The notes beneath the pieces are model-generated. The model saw nothing but the letters and a program-made list of their open reading frames with translations. It had not been told where the DNA came from and did no database searches. This document shows positions 8,089 through 16,629 of a stretch of 64,000 bases of DNA, in pieces (the stretch's first letter is position 1; each line of letters opens with the position of its first letter). Position numbers and translations under genes: made by a program. This DNA is from Aquisediminimonas sp031376385 (GTDB lineage Bacteria > Pseudomonadota > Alphaproteobacteria > Sphingomonadales > Sphingomonadaceae): the NCBI GenBank assembly GCA_031376385.1, contig JANMDQ010000027.1, positions 51,799 through 115,798 on the forward strand, in the 5' to 3' direction.

Positions 8089-8871
8089 GTGAGGCTCCCC
8101 CTTGCCCTCGTAGCGCTGGTGATTATGGCCGCGCTCATTCTGCCACCGTTCTTGCCGTGGCAATATGACATTATCGATTGGGCCGCCGTGCGCGCGGAGC
8201 CGCTGACGGGAAACCATCTGCTCGGCACGGATTCCGTCGGCCGCGATCTGCTGGCTCGTACGCTGGTCGGCACCCGAGTGACGCTTTCTGTCGCGCTGGC
8301 CGCTGCCCTTGTCGCGCTGGTCATTGGTGTGGCTTGGGGCGCAATCGCGGGCTGGGCCGGGGGGAAGACTGATGAAGTGATGATGCGGATCGTTGATGCG
8401 CTCTATGCGCTTCCCTTCATGTTTGTGGTCATCTTGCTGATGGTGGTGTTTGGCCGGTCAATCTTGCTGGTGTTCCTTGGTATTGGTGCTGTCGAATGGC
8501 TGACCATGGCTCGGGTGGTGCGCGGGCAAGTGATGCAGCTTAAAAACCGGCCGTTTGTAACGGCGGCGGAGGCAGCGGGCGCGCCTTCGCTCACTATATT
8601 GGTGCGACATGTCCTTCCCAACGTGGCGGGCGTTGCCATTGCTTATCTGCTGCTGACTGTGCCGCAGGTGGTGATGGTTGAAAGCTTTCTCTCCTTCCTG
8701 GGGCTGGGCGTGCAGGAGCCAATGACTTCGCTCGGCATCCTGGTGAAGGAAGGGGCTGATGACATGGATATGTCGCCGATGGGGCTACTCGCGCCCGGCG
8801 GGGTGCTGGTCGCGGTGTTGGTGTGCCTCACTATAGCGGGTGAAAAGCTGCGGGATCGGTTTGCGCCGTGA
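8089..8871 (+). CDS. Oligopeptide/microcin-type ABC transporter permease (OppC/YejE-like)
   Basis: Second permease subunit of the importer. The 260-aa protein has an N-terminal helix (LVALVIMAALILPPF), the family segment GNHLLGTDSVGRDLLARTLVGTR and an EAA loop near residue 157 (FVTAAEAAGAPSLTILVRHVLP). I use GTG 8089 because it gives a normal N-terminus and has a purine-rich stretch 6 bases upstream, contributed by the repeat that separates it from the first permease. It overlaps the ATPase gene by 4 bases (GTGA), indicating translational coupling. Confidence 0.92.
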   Translation: MRLPLALVALVIMAALILPPFLPWQYDIIDWAAVRAEPLTGNHLLGTDSVGRDLLARTLVGTRVTLSVALAAALVALVIGVAWGAIAGWAGGKTDEVMMRIVDALYALPFMFVVILLMVVFGRSILLVFLGIGAVEWLTMARVVRGQVMQLKNRPFVTAAEAAGAPSLTILVRHVLPNVAGVAIAYLLLTVPQVVMVESFLSFLGLGVQEPMTSLGILVKEGADDMDMSPMGLLAPGGVLVAVLVCLTIAGEKLRDRFAP

Positions 8872-10412
8872 ATGTTTATGCGGTTCAGGGGCTGGGCATC
8901 AGCATCGCGGGAGTGTCCCTCGTGCGCGACTTGTCCTTCACGATTGCGGCGGGTGAATGCGTGGCGTTGGTCGGCGAATCGGGGTCGGGCAAGAGCCTCA
9001 CATGCATGACGCCCTTTGGCCTTTCGGCGGGTATCGCGACTGGGTCTGTGATCCTCGACGGAGAGGAGCTTTGCGGGCGCAGCGAGGCGGATCTGCGCAA
9101 AATGCGTGCGGCCAAGGCGGGATTTATATTTCAGCAGCCGCTCACAGCGCTTACCCCGCACCTCACCATTGGCCGGCAATTGGCTGAGGCCGCGATGCAG
9201 GCAGGCGCGGCCAAACCATCGCGCGCTGAACTCGCGGCGATGCTCGCTCGCGTTGGCTTGCCCGACCCCGACGAACGGCTAGACCAATTCCCTCACCGGC
9301 TTTCCGGAGGTCAGCGTCAGCGTGTCATGATTGCCGCAGCAATTGCACACGGCCCTAAACTGCTGATCGCAGACGAACCCACGACTGCGCTGGACGCCAG
9401 CCTGCGCAAAGGAATCATGACGTTGATTGACGATTTGCGACGCGAACAGGGCTTGGCTGTTCTCCTCGTCAGCCATGATTTGGTCAGTGTCCGGGGTCAC
9501 GCCGATAAAATCATCGTCATGCGGAACGGGGAAATGGTGGAAGCTGCGGCAGCGCCTGTTCTGTTCGGCTCACCCAAGGCAGATTATACCAAAGCGCTGA
9601 TTGATGCCGCCCCGCGCCTTGATGTCAAATTACTGCCTAAGCCAGAGCCAGGTGAAATATCACTGGAGGCGAAGGACATCCGTGTCAGCTTCCCACGCCC
9701 CGGTTGGCGGCGGGAGAAATTTCACGCCGTGGACGGGGCAAGCCTGACCATATGCGCTGGCGAAGCATTGGCGCTGGTGGGGGAATCGGGCTCCGGTAAA
9801 TCAACGCTGGGCAGGGCGATTGCACGGTTGGGGCCTTGCGATGGCGGCCTAGTGATGTGGGCGGGAGACGCATTGCCCGAACGGACGAAGATGTCCAAAG
9901 CACACCGCCGCTTGATCCAGCCCGTGTTTCAAGATCCCTTAGCCAGCCTTGATCCGCGATGGCGGGTAGGTGACATCATTGGCGAGCCGCTAAAACATCT
10001 TGATCCCGAAGCAGATGCAGAACGCCTGATTGCAGAGGCTTTGGCAGACGTAGAGTTGCCACCTGAAATGGTGGACCGCACGCCGCGATCCTTATCCGGC
10101 GGTCAGGCGCAGCGCGTGGCGATTGCAAGGGCTCTGATCGCCAAACCCAAAATGCTTTTGCTCGATGAGGCGACTTCGGCCTTGGATGTGCTTGTGGCAG
10201 CGCAGATTGTCGCGCTGTTTCAGCGGCTACAAAAGGAGCGCGGACTTGCGCTGCTGGTCATTACCCACGATCTGGCGCTGGCGCGACTGCTATGTCACCG
10301 GATTGCAGTGCTGGATCAGGGGGAAATCGTGGAACAAGGAGAGGCGGAGGCCTTGATTTCGGCCCCCGCCCATCCGGTCACGCGCAGACTGGTCGCTGCA
10401 TCTGCGGCGTGA
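8868..10412 (+). CDS. Dual-domain ABC transporter ATPase (YejF-like)
   Basis: Two complete nucleotide-binding domains in one 514-aa chain energise the importer. Domain 1 (~1-250) has Walker A GESGSGKS, signature LSGGQRQRV and Walker B LLIADEPTTALD. Domain 2 (~265-514) has GESGSGKST, LSGGQAQRV and LLLDEATSALD. Each half has the H-loop His (VSHDL, ITHDL). The fused DppD-DppF layout is that of YejF. It starts GTG within the stop of the second permease. There is no further gene of the system downstream; a porin gene on the other strand follows 11 bases later. Confidence 0.94.
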   Translation: MNVYAVQGLGISIAGVSLVRDLSFTIAAGECVALVGESGSGKSLTCMTPFGLSAGIATGSVILDGEELCGRSEADLRKMRAAKAGFIFQQPLTALTPHLTIGRQLAEAAMQAGAAKPSRAELAAMLARVGLPDPDERLDQFPHRLSGGQRQRVMIAAAIAHGPKLLIADEPTTALDASLRKGIMTLIDDLRREQGLAVLLVSHDLVSVRGHADKIIVMRNGEMVEAAAAPVLFGSPKADYTKALIDAAPRLDVKLLPKPEPGEISLEAKDIRVSFPRPGWRREKFHAVDGASLTICAGEALALVGESGSGKSTLGRAIARLGPCDGGLVMWAGDALPERTKMSKAHRRLIQPVFQDPLASLDPRWRVGDIIGEPLKHLDPEADAERLIAEALADVELPPEMVDRTPRSLSGGQAQRVAIARALIAKPKMLLLDEATSALDVLVAAQIVALFQRLQKERGLALLVITHDLALARLLCHRIAVLDQGEIVEQGEAEALISAPAHPVTRRLVAASAA

Positions 10413-10423
10413 CCAGTGCAGGA

Positions 10424-11200
10424 TCAGAATGCCACGCCGAGCGACGCGACGATTCCGCCCTTGTAAATGTCCTTACCCGATGGGCTTGGAATGCGAGGTG
10501 CACTGGTATCAACATAGCTGATGCCCAGCGTGACCGGCCCAGTCGTGTAGCTCGCGCCCAAGGACCAATCCGTGTATTTGATGCCGCCGGACAGGAAGCT
10601 GCGCGTAAATGTCCGGCCAATGGCTGCGGTCAGACTAAGCTTGGTATCAGGAATGGTGCCGGACAGGCTGAAATTGCCGTAGAAATTGTCTTCCTTTGGC
10701 GCGACAGCATAGGCCAGCGCCTTTTGCTTGGGCGCAAAGTTCACCGCAAGCTTGGCTGTGACGGGGCCGACGCCCTGCGCGACGCTGCCGTAAAATTCGA
10801 GGAAGTCTGAATTATATCCAGGGGTAATTTTCGACGAGCCCGGATAGTAATAATAGAGACCGCCGACATCAACGGTTGTGCTGCCAAATGTCTTTTTGAA
10901 GCCTGCGATGATATCAATTTCCTGATCACCGCCTGCGGCGACATAGTCGTCTACGGTTGAGCCCCAGATACTGGCGTAAAGGCCTGTTTCATGGGTGACA
11001 GTAATCGACCCCTGAACCGCGAAATCCTTGTCAGTCTGAGAAATACCGCGGAAACGGTAATCAGAGACGAGCGTGACGCCACCGGAAACAGTGACGGCCT
11101 TGGACTCTTCTTCTTGAGCCAAAGCTGGGGTTGCCATCAAGGCAAGGGAGAGGCCCAAAATGGAGCCAAAGCCCCGCACTGGGTTAAAGGACGTGCGCAT
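10424..11200 (-). CDS. TorF-family putative outer-membrane porin
   Basis: A 258-aa outer-membrane beta-barrel candidate with a signal peptide ending TPALAQ (~residue 29). It shows the TorF-type pattern near the mature N-terminus (GGVTLVSDYRFRGISQTDKD) and alternating beta strands ending in a terminal Phe (GGIVASLGVAF), as expected for barrel assembly. The family is common in proteobacteria and its substrate is not established. It stands alone, convergent with the ABC operon, with about 200 bases upstream for its own promoter. ATG 11200 is preceded by GGGGAA. Confidence 0.87.
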   Translation of the reverse strand: MRTSFNPVRGFGSILGLSLALMATPALAQEEESKAVTVSGGVTLVSDYRFRGISQTDKDFAVQGSITVTHETGLYASIWGSTVDDYVAAGGDQEIDIIAGFKKTFGSTTVDVGGLYYYYPGSSKITPGYNSDFLEFYGSVAQGVGPVTAKLAVNFAPKQKALAYAVAPKEDNFYGNFSLSGTIPDTKLSLTAAIGRTFTRSFLSGGIKYTDWSLGASYTTGPVTLGISYVDTSAPRIPSPSGKDIYKGGIVASLGVAF

Positions 11201-11403
11201 AAAATTCCCCTTTTGGGTTGGTGTTGCGTCGTCCCACCTGCGTTGCCGTCCTTGACCTCATTTTCGGGCCCAATATCCAGCGAACATCAATCCATTGCCG
11301 CGAATTGGTGCATCGCACAACAAAGAAAATCTTTGTAAACTCTGTTTGATTATAAACTGTTGCGGAGATGCAACATGATGACGAGAAGGTTTGGGCCCTA
11401 ACC

Positions 11404-11784
11404 CTAGATCGTTTGTGTGGATGTATCTGTACTCCGTCTCAACCCACCATCCTCAACCACGCGGTAAAAACAACTCACTTCCCCAGTGTGGCATGCTGGC
11501 CCGCGCGGCTTGCAGCGTAGCCAGACTGCGTCTTGATCGCAGTCGATCCGCACGTCCACGACGTCCAGCACATGACCAGAAGTTTCGCCCTTTTTCCAGA
11601 GCTGTGCGCGGGAGCGGGACCAGAAGTGAGCCTCCTTGGTTTCTAACGTCAGGCGCAGAGCCTCTGCGTCCATGTGGGCGACCATCAGCACATCGCCACT
11701 CTCTGCGTCTGTCATCACAGCCGTAATTAATCCCGAAGCATCCCATTTAGGGTTCAACTGCGTCCCTGTTTCTTGGATATTCAT
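11404..11784 (-). CDS. hisI: Phosphoribosyl-AMP cyclohydrolase
   Basis: Opens the adenine ring of PR-AMP in the third step of histidine biosynthesis. The 126-aa protein is the stand-alone HisI type without the HisE domain. Family landmarks include HMDAEALRLT, WSRSRAQLWKKGETSG, the metal-binding CDQDA cluster and GPACHTG. The gene stands alone, divergent from purF with a 103-base gap, so it is separate from any his operon. Confidence 0.95.
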   Translation of the reverse strand: MNIQETGTQLNPKWDASGLITAVMTDAESGDVLMVAHMDAEALRLTLETKEAHFWSRSRAQLWKKGETSGHVLDVVDVRIDCDQDAVWLRCKPRGPACHTGEVSCFYRVVEDGGLRRSTDTSTQTI

Positions 11785-11887
11785 TCACTTTTCCTGATCG
11801 CGTGGGAGACAAAGCCGATATCCCCTTCTATAAGCCAACCTGTCTTTGAATAGAACCATCAGCGCACGACGACAATAAAGGTCCGCC

Positions 11888-13345
11888 ATGTTCACCACTC
11901 ATCCGTTCGACGATGATAAGCTGCATGAAGAATGCGGCGTTTTTGGGGTTTGGGGTTCTGACCCCGCCTCCGCCGTTGTCGCGCTGGGCCTACACGCCTT
12001 GCAACATCGGGGCCAGGAAGCAGCGGGAATAACCAGCTTTGACGGTGCTAATTTCCATTCTGTGCGAGCCATGGGCCATGTCGCGGGCAATTTTGATAGC
12101 GACGCCGCGATTAGCAGCTTGCCCGGCGCGACGGCGTGCGGCCATGTTCGTTATTCGACAACTGGCGAAGCTTCGATGCGTAACATTCAGCCGCTCTTCG
12201 CTGATCTTGCCTCTGGCGGCTTTGCAATTGCGCATAATGGCAACATATCGAACGCCATGACGATCAAGAAAGAGCTGGTCCGTAAAGGCGCAATCTTTCA
12301 ATCGACCAGCGATACCGAAGTGATCATCCACTTGGTCGCGACATCGACCTACCGGACCCTGCTTGACAAGTTCATCGACGCGCTTCGCCAAGTTGAGGGC
12401 GCTTATGCGCTGATTTGTATGACGCCGGAGGGGATGATCGCTTGCCGTGATCCGCTGGGTGTGCGGCCATTGGTTATGGGCATGATTGGCGATGCGACAG
12501 TGTTTGCGTCGGAAACCGTGGCACTGGATGTGGTCGGCGCAACCTTCGTTCGTTCAGTTGAGCCCGGCGAAATCATTATTATTTCCAAAGGCGACCTCCG
12601 TTCGATCAAGCCGTTCCCCGAAGTAAACCCGCGTCCGTGCGTGTTTGAACATATCTATTTCTCTCGCCCAGACAGCATCACGGAGGGCGGCAGTGTCTAT
12701 TCCATACGTAAGGCTATTGGTGCGGAGTTGGCCGTCGAAAGCCCGGTAAAGGCAGACATTGTGATTCCAGTGCCGGACTCAGGGGTTCCGGCGGCAATCG
12801 GCTATGCGCAGAAATCAGGCATTCCATTTGAACTAGGGATCATCCGATCCCATTATGTCGGGCGGACCTTCATTCAACCAAGCGACACGATCCGCAATTT
12901 GGGCGTCAAACTCAAACATAATGCCAATCGCGCGCTGATTGAGGGCAAGTCGGTCGTCTTAATTGACGACAGTATCGTGCGCGGCACGACCAGCCTGAAA
13001 ATCGTGCAGATGATGCGCGATGCCGGGGCGACGGAAGTACATCTGCGCATTGCGTCTCCGCCGACGCAGCACAGCTGTTTCTACGGTGTGGACACGCCAG
13101 AGCGGAGCAAGCTGCTGGCGGCGATCCATAATGTCGCGGGAATGCAGGATTTCATTCAGGCGGATAGCCTTGCGTTCATTTCAATCGGCGGCCTTTACCG
13201 TGCGTTGGGCGAAGAACGCCGTAACGACATTCGTCCACAATATTGCGATGCCTGTTTCACAGGTGATTATCCCACCCGACTCACCGATCATGACGAGAAT
13301 AGCGATCTGGATCAACTGAGCCTGCTGGCGGAGCGCGTGGTTTGA
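11888..13345 (+). CDS. purF: Amidophosphoribosyltransferase
   Basis: First committed step of purine synthesis: glutamine plus PRPP gives phosphoribosylamine. The 485-aa chain has the nucleophile Cys16 in HEECGVFGVWG, so the first 15 residues are a propeptide to be removed. The PRPP loop is VVLIDDSIVRGTTS. Cysteines at PCVFEHIYF, HSCFYGV and YCDACFTGDYP match the [4Fe-4S] ligands of the oxygen-sensitive Bacillus-type enzyme. AAGG precedes ATG 11888. The stop overlaps the next gene by one base (TGATG). Confidence 0.97.
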   Translation: MFTTHPFDDDKLHEECGVFGVWGSDPASAVVALGLHALQHRGQEAAGITSFDGANFHSVRAMGHVAGNFDSDAAISSLPGATACGHVRYSTTGEASMRNIQPLFADLASGGFAIAHNGNISNAMTIKKELVRKGAIFQSTSDTEVIIHLVATSTYRTLLDKFIDALRQVEGAYALICMTPEGMIACRDPLGVRPLVMGMIGDATVFASETVALDVVGATFVRSVEPGEIIIISKGDLRSIKPFPEVNPRPCVFEHIYFSRPDSITEGGSVYSIRKAIGAELAVESPVKADIVIPVPDSGVPAAIGYAQKSGIPFELGIIRSHYVGRTFIQPSDTIRNLGVKLKHNANRALIEGKSVVLIDDSIVRGTTSLKIVQMMRDAGATEVHLRIASPPTQHSCFYGVDTPERSKLLAAIHNVAGMQDFIQADSLAFISIGGLYRALGEERRNDIRPQYCDACFTGDYPTRLTDHDENSDLDQLSLLAERVV

Positions 13346-14061
13346 TGTCGAAGCGTTTGGAGGGGCAGTTGGCCCTAGTTACGGGTGCCTCACGCGGCAT
13401 TGGTGCTGCGACAGCAGAGGCACTGGCGGCAGAAGGCGTGCATGTCATCATCACGGCGCGCACTACGGACGGGCTTGAAGCTGTGGAAAACCGGATCCAT
13501 CAGGCCGGAGGAAGTTCCACAATCGCACCACTTGATCTGACCGACGCGGACTCGATAGGCAAGCTCGCCCAAGCGATAGGCGGGCGCTGGGACAAGCTGG
13601 ATATATTGGTTCTAAATGCGGCGATGCTGGGCACTCTTGGTCCAGTGCAGCATGTCAATGCCAAGGAATTTGCACAGATTTTCACGCTGAACGTGAGCGC
13701 GCAACAGGCGCTGATCGCAGCGTTTGATCCGTTGCTCCGACAAAGTGAAGCCGCCAAGGTGATTGGAGTCACATCCAGCGTCGGCCGCGCGCCGCGGGCC
13801 TACTGGGGGGCTTATGGCGGATCAAAGGCGGCGTTTGAAACACTGCTTGATGCTTATGCGGACGAAAATCGCGCCGGTAACCGTATACATGTCGCCATTG
13901 TTGATCCTGGGGCCACACGCACAGCAATGCGAGCGAAGGCCTATCCCGGCGAAGATCCGGGCAGCGTGAAAGATCCAGCAGTGGTTGCAGCACGAATTGT
14001 CGCACTGGCGGCGGATGGCTTTACAACCGGTGCGCGTGAACGCGTTAACCTTGTTGATTAG
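13345..14061 (+). CDS. YciK-like short-chain dehydrogenase/reductase
   Basis: A 238-aa NAD(P)-dependent oxidoreductase of the SDR fold. It shows the cofactor loop TGASRGIG (~residue 14), NAAMLG, a catalytic Ser in TSSVGR and the Y-x3-K pair in YGGSK. The segment VGRAPRAYWGAYGGSKAAFE resembles E. coli YciK more than FabG-type enzymes. The substrate is unknown. ATG 13345 overlaps the purF stop; a TTG one codon earlier is also open but less likely. It is cotranscribed with purF, a pairing without an obvious metabolic link. Confidence 0.88.
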   Translation: MSKRLEGQLALVTGASRGIGAATAEALAAEGVHVIITARTTDGLEAVENRIHQAGGSSTIAPLDLTDADSIGKLAQAIGGRWDKLDILVLNAAMLGTLGPVQHVNAKEFAQIFTLNVSAQQALIAAFDPLLRQSEAAKVIGVTSSVGRAPRAYWGAYGGSKAAFETLLDAYADENRAGNRIHVAIVDPGATRTAMRAKAYPGEDPGSVKDPAVVAARIVALAADGFTTGARERVNLVD

Positions 14062-14135
14062 GGCTTAATTCATCGTTTACCGCCACTAAAATTGTCAGGA
14101 ACTTGGGACCAGACCCTTTTGGCAGGATATTCACC

Positions 14136-14486
14136 ATGTCAGTTCTTACGAGAAACAGTCTTTCATATGCCAATGCCGCTCTCGAAGATCGGTGTGCTCC
14201 GCGTACCCCAGTAAGGATCCAAGCAAAGCTTCGCCGTTCAAGTGAGGCTGCGTTCAACGTTACCGTTGGTGATTTATCCTGTGCAGGTTTTTCTTGCGAT
14301 GCCGTTACCAGTATCAAACCGGGGACGATGTGCTGGCTCAATCTGCCGGGCCTAATGGGCATGCAGGCAGAGGTGATTTGGAATGACGGAATGACCGTTG
14401 GCTGCGCTTTTGCGACGTTTATGAATCAAGGCGTCGTTGATCGGATGATTGCGCTTTATCCACCACCAACTAGCCAAAGCCCGTAG
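14136..14486 (+). CDS. PilZ-domain protein
   Basis: A 116-aa single-domain protein expected to bind cyclic di-GMP. The RxxxR switch is present (EDRCAPRTPV, ~residue 20) and the DxSxxG motif follows (GDLSCAGFS, ~46), so ligand binding looks intact. It has no other domain, signal or helix and probably acts as an adaptor. ATG 14136 is preceded by AGGA about 8 bases upstream; an in-frame start at 14103 is less likely. Its last 31 bases overlap the 3' end of the convergent acetyltransferase gene. Confidence 0.85.
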   Translation: MSVLTRNSLSYANAALEDRCAPRTPVRIQAKLRRSSEAAFNVTVGDLSCAGFSCDAVTSIKPGTMCWLNLPGLMGMQAEVIWNDGMTVGCAFATFMNQGVVDRMIALYPPPTSQSP

Positions 14487-14983
14487 AGATATTCGTCGTC
14501 ACGCTGAGCGCCGACCATGAAATAAGTGTCGGCCCATTTGGTAAAGCCGTGCCGATCGTAAAAGCGCTGGCCCGCTATATTGCCGCTGTAGACGCTTAGG
14601 ATGACAGCGTCGAACTGGCGCGTGCGGGCCTCGTCTAGTGCCCACGTCATAAAGGCTGATCCGACGCCCTTTCCAGTGGTTGCGCTGCGGAGATAGAGTT
14701 GTTTCAATTCCATGCCTTTGCGCCCGCCCAGATCATAGTCAAAGCCACAGTCCAGCCCCAGTTTGCAATAACCAATCATCACCCCGTCCTCCTCCGCAAT
14801 ACGGAACAGGCGGTTAGGATTGTTAAGGTCAGCGGTAAGGGCCTCGGCTGAATAGGCTTGATCGAGAAAACTCGCGAGATCAACCGCGCTGTAAAGTGAC
14901 CCGAACGCATCGACGAACGAGGAAGCGCCGAGTTCTGCAAGTTTGTTCGCATCAGCAAGTGTCGGAGTTCGAAAGATAATCAT
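14456..14983 (-). CDS. GNAT-family N-acetyltransferase
   Basis: A 175-aa acetyl-CoA-dependent acyltransferase. The core shows MELKQLYLRSATTGKGVGSAFM, the usual beta4 and acetyl-CoA loop (Q/R-x-x-G-x-G/A) with TGKGVG, then SVYSGNIAGQRFYDRHGF with the conserved Asn and Tyr. The substrate is unknown. ATG 14983 (MIIFRTPTLADANKLAEL) is chosen because the GNAT fold begins there and AGGGG lies 10 bases upstream; the frame extends to 15037. It overlaps pilZ tail to tail. Confidence 0.85.
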   Translation of the reverse strand: MIIFRTPTLADANKLAELGASSFVDAFGSLYSAVDLASFLDQAYSAEALTADLNNPNRLFRIAEEDGVMIGYCKLGLDCGFDYDLGGRKGMELKQLYLRSATTGKGVGSAFMTWALDEARTRQFDAVILSVYSGNIAGQRFYDRHGFTKWADTYFMVGAQRDDEYLYGLWLVGGG

Positions 14984-15051
14984 GCGGTATTGCCCCTGGC
15001 AGTGGTTGCGCCCAATGCTTCCACTTAGCCGCTTCATAAGGACAATGGCAT

Positions 15052-15612
15052 ATGCGTATCAACTCTTCGGTCGCCCGCTCGTTCAACTTAGGAATGGTCA
15101 CCGTAGCAGTTGTCACGGCCTCCCCTGCCTACGCCAGCAAGAAAAGCTGGGGCACGGCAAGCGACATTGGTGCCTATTCGCTTATTGCCATCTCAGTTGG
15201 CCTGCCTGCCATCAAGAAAGATGGCAAAGGCGTGTTGCAAGCCGCAGGTTCCTTCGGCGCGGCAAGCCTAGTGACTGAAGGGCTGAAGGAAGCATTCCCA
15301 ACTCTGCGCCCTGACGGCAGCGACAATAAAAGTTTCCCGTCGGGCCACACGTCGCGCTCATTCGCAGCGGCTGCAACGCTGTGGCAGCGGCAGGGCAAAT
15401 CAATTGGCATTCCTGCCTTGATTGTCGCTGGCATGGTCGGCGTGGCGCGGATGAAGGCAGATAAGCACCGGTTCGGCGAAGTGGCCGCTGGTGCCGCTAT
15501 TGGCCTTGCCTCTGGCATACTTATTACCAACAAACACCCCGACTCGCAAACTGCGCTCGTTCCGTGGACGGATGGCAAAGGCGGCGGTATCAGCTTCGCA
15601 ATGCGATTCTAA
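15052..15612 (+). CDS. Secreted PAP2-family phosphatase with altered third motif
   Basis: A 186-aa phosphatidic-acid-phosphatase-like protein with a signal peptide ending SPAYAS (~residue 29). Motif 1 is KEAFPTLRP (KX6RP, residues 79-87) and motif 2 is SFPSGHT (His99). Motif 3, normally SRX5HX3D, reads ARMKADKHRFGE: Ala replaces Ser132 and Glu replaces the final Asp (143). The catalytic Arg133 and His139 remain. A lipid or small phosphate ester in the periplasm is the likely substrate. The next gene also encodes a secreted enzyme, 21 bases downstream. Confidence 0.85.
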   Translation: MRINSSVARSFNLGMVTVAVVTASPAYASKKSWGTASDIGAYSLIAISVGLPAIKKDGKGVLQAAGSFGAASLVTEGLKEAFPTLRPDGSDNKSFPSGHTSRSFAAAATLWQRQGKSIGIPALIVAGMVGVARMKADKHRFGEVAAGAAIGLASGILITNKHPDSQTALVPWTDGKGGGISFAMRF

Positions 15613-15633
15613 TCCTGATGAAAGGGCATAATC

Positions 15634-16629
15634 GTGCGTTTCTTCTTATTGCTGATTGTGAGCCTGACCATGACATCTTCTGCCCTTGCCGCAATTGATC
15701 CGCCCGCCAAACCCAAATGGGCCATTGTCATCCACGGCGGCGCAGGCGCAATGACGCGAGCGAAAATGCCGAAGGAAAAAGATCGCGAAATCCGCATTGC
15801 GCTGACCGGTGCGTTGGACGCTGGCGCGCGCGTCCTGGAAGCAGGCGGATCATCAGTGGATGCTGTGGAGGCGGCGGTTCGCGTTTTGGAAGATGACCCC
15901 AATTTCAACGCGGGGCGCGGGGCAGTGCTGACCTATGAAGGCACCATGTCACTTGATGCTGCCATCATGGACGGCCGCAACCGGGCGGCAGGATCAATCG
16001 CTGGAACCAGCATCGCGAAAAACCCGATCTCCGCCGCGCGTAAGGTGATGGAAATAGGCCCTCACGTGATGCTTTCCGGCACCGGGGCAGATGAATTTAT
16101 CCGCGAACAGGGGCTTCCAACTGAGGCTCAAGACTATTTTGAAACGCCTGAGCGCCGCCGACAATTGGAGGAACTTCGCGCCAAGAAGGTTGGCTGGTTC
16201 GATGTCGACCTGAAATATGGCACGGTGGGTGCAGTGGCGCTTGATTTGGAGGGCCATGTCGCAGCGGCCACATCCACTGGGGGCCTCACCGGCAAACGCT
16301 GGGGCCGCATTGGCGATTCCCCGCTGATTGGCGCTGGCACTTACGCTGATGATCGGTCCTGTGCTGTCTCTGCCACCGGAGCAGGTGAATTTTTTATCCG
16401 CGTTGGCGTTGCCCATGAAATCTGCGCGCGGGTAAGGATGAAGGGCGAAAAGGTTGTTCCTGCTGCCAAGGCTGTCATGGCCGAGGTCAAGGCGCTGGGC
16501 GGGGACGGCGGGGTGATTGTGCTGACGCCGGATGGGCAGATCGGCTGGAGTTTCAACACACCTGGTATGTACCGCGGCGGACGCGATTCCACAGGCCGCG
16601 AACGCGTTGCGATTTACGGCGACGAATGA
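15634..16629 (+). CDS. Periplasmic isoaspartyl peptidase / L-asparaginase
   Basis: An N-terminal nucleophile hydrolase that cleaves isoaspartyl dipeptides and asparagine after self-cleavage into two subunits. The nucleophile is Thr197 in KYGTVGAVALD; GGLTGKRWGRIGDSPLIGAG matches the substrate and Na-binding loops. The N-terminal block is VIHGGAGAM. Unlike E. coli IaaA it has a signal peptide (LLIVSLTMTSSALA), so it acts outside the cytoplasm. Start is GTG 15634. It overlaps the nuclease gene by ATGA, forming a small set of secreted hydrolases. Confidence 0.92.
   Translation: MRFFLLLIVSLTMTSSALAAIDPPAKPKWAIVIHGGAGAMTRAKMPKEKDREIRIALTGALDAGARVLEAGGSSVDAVEAAVRVLEDDPNFNAGRGAVLTYEGTMSLDAAIMDGRNRAAGSIAGTSIAKNPISAARKVMEIGPHVMLSGTGADEFIREQGLPTEAQDYFETPERRRQLEELRAKKVGWFDVDLKYGTVGAVALDLEGHVAAATSTGGLTGKRWGRIGDSPLIGAGTYADDRSCAVSATGAGEFFIRVGVAHEICARVRMKGEKVVPAAKAVMAEVKALGGDGGVIVLTPDGQIGWSFNTPGMYRGGRDSTGRERVAIYGDE

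Noticed and set aside
11201..11403. Sigma-54/NtrC control sites upstream of the TorF porin
   Set aside because: GTGCGATGCAC is a short palindrome there, but neither NtrC spacing nor a -24/-12 element is convincing.
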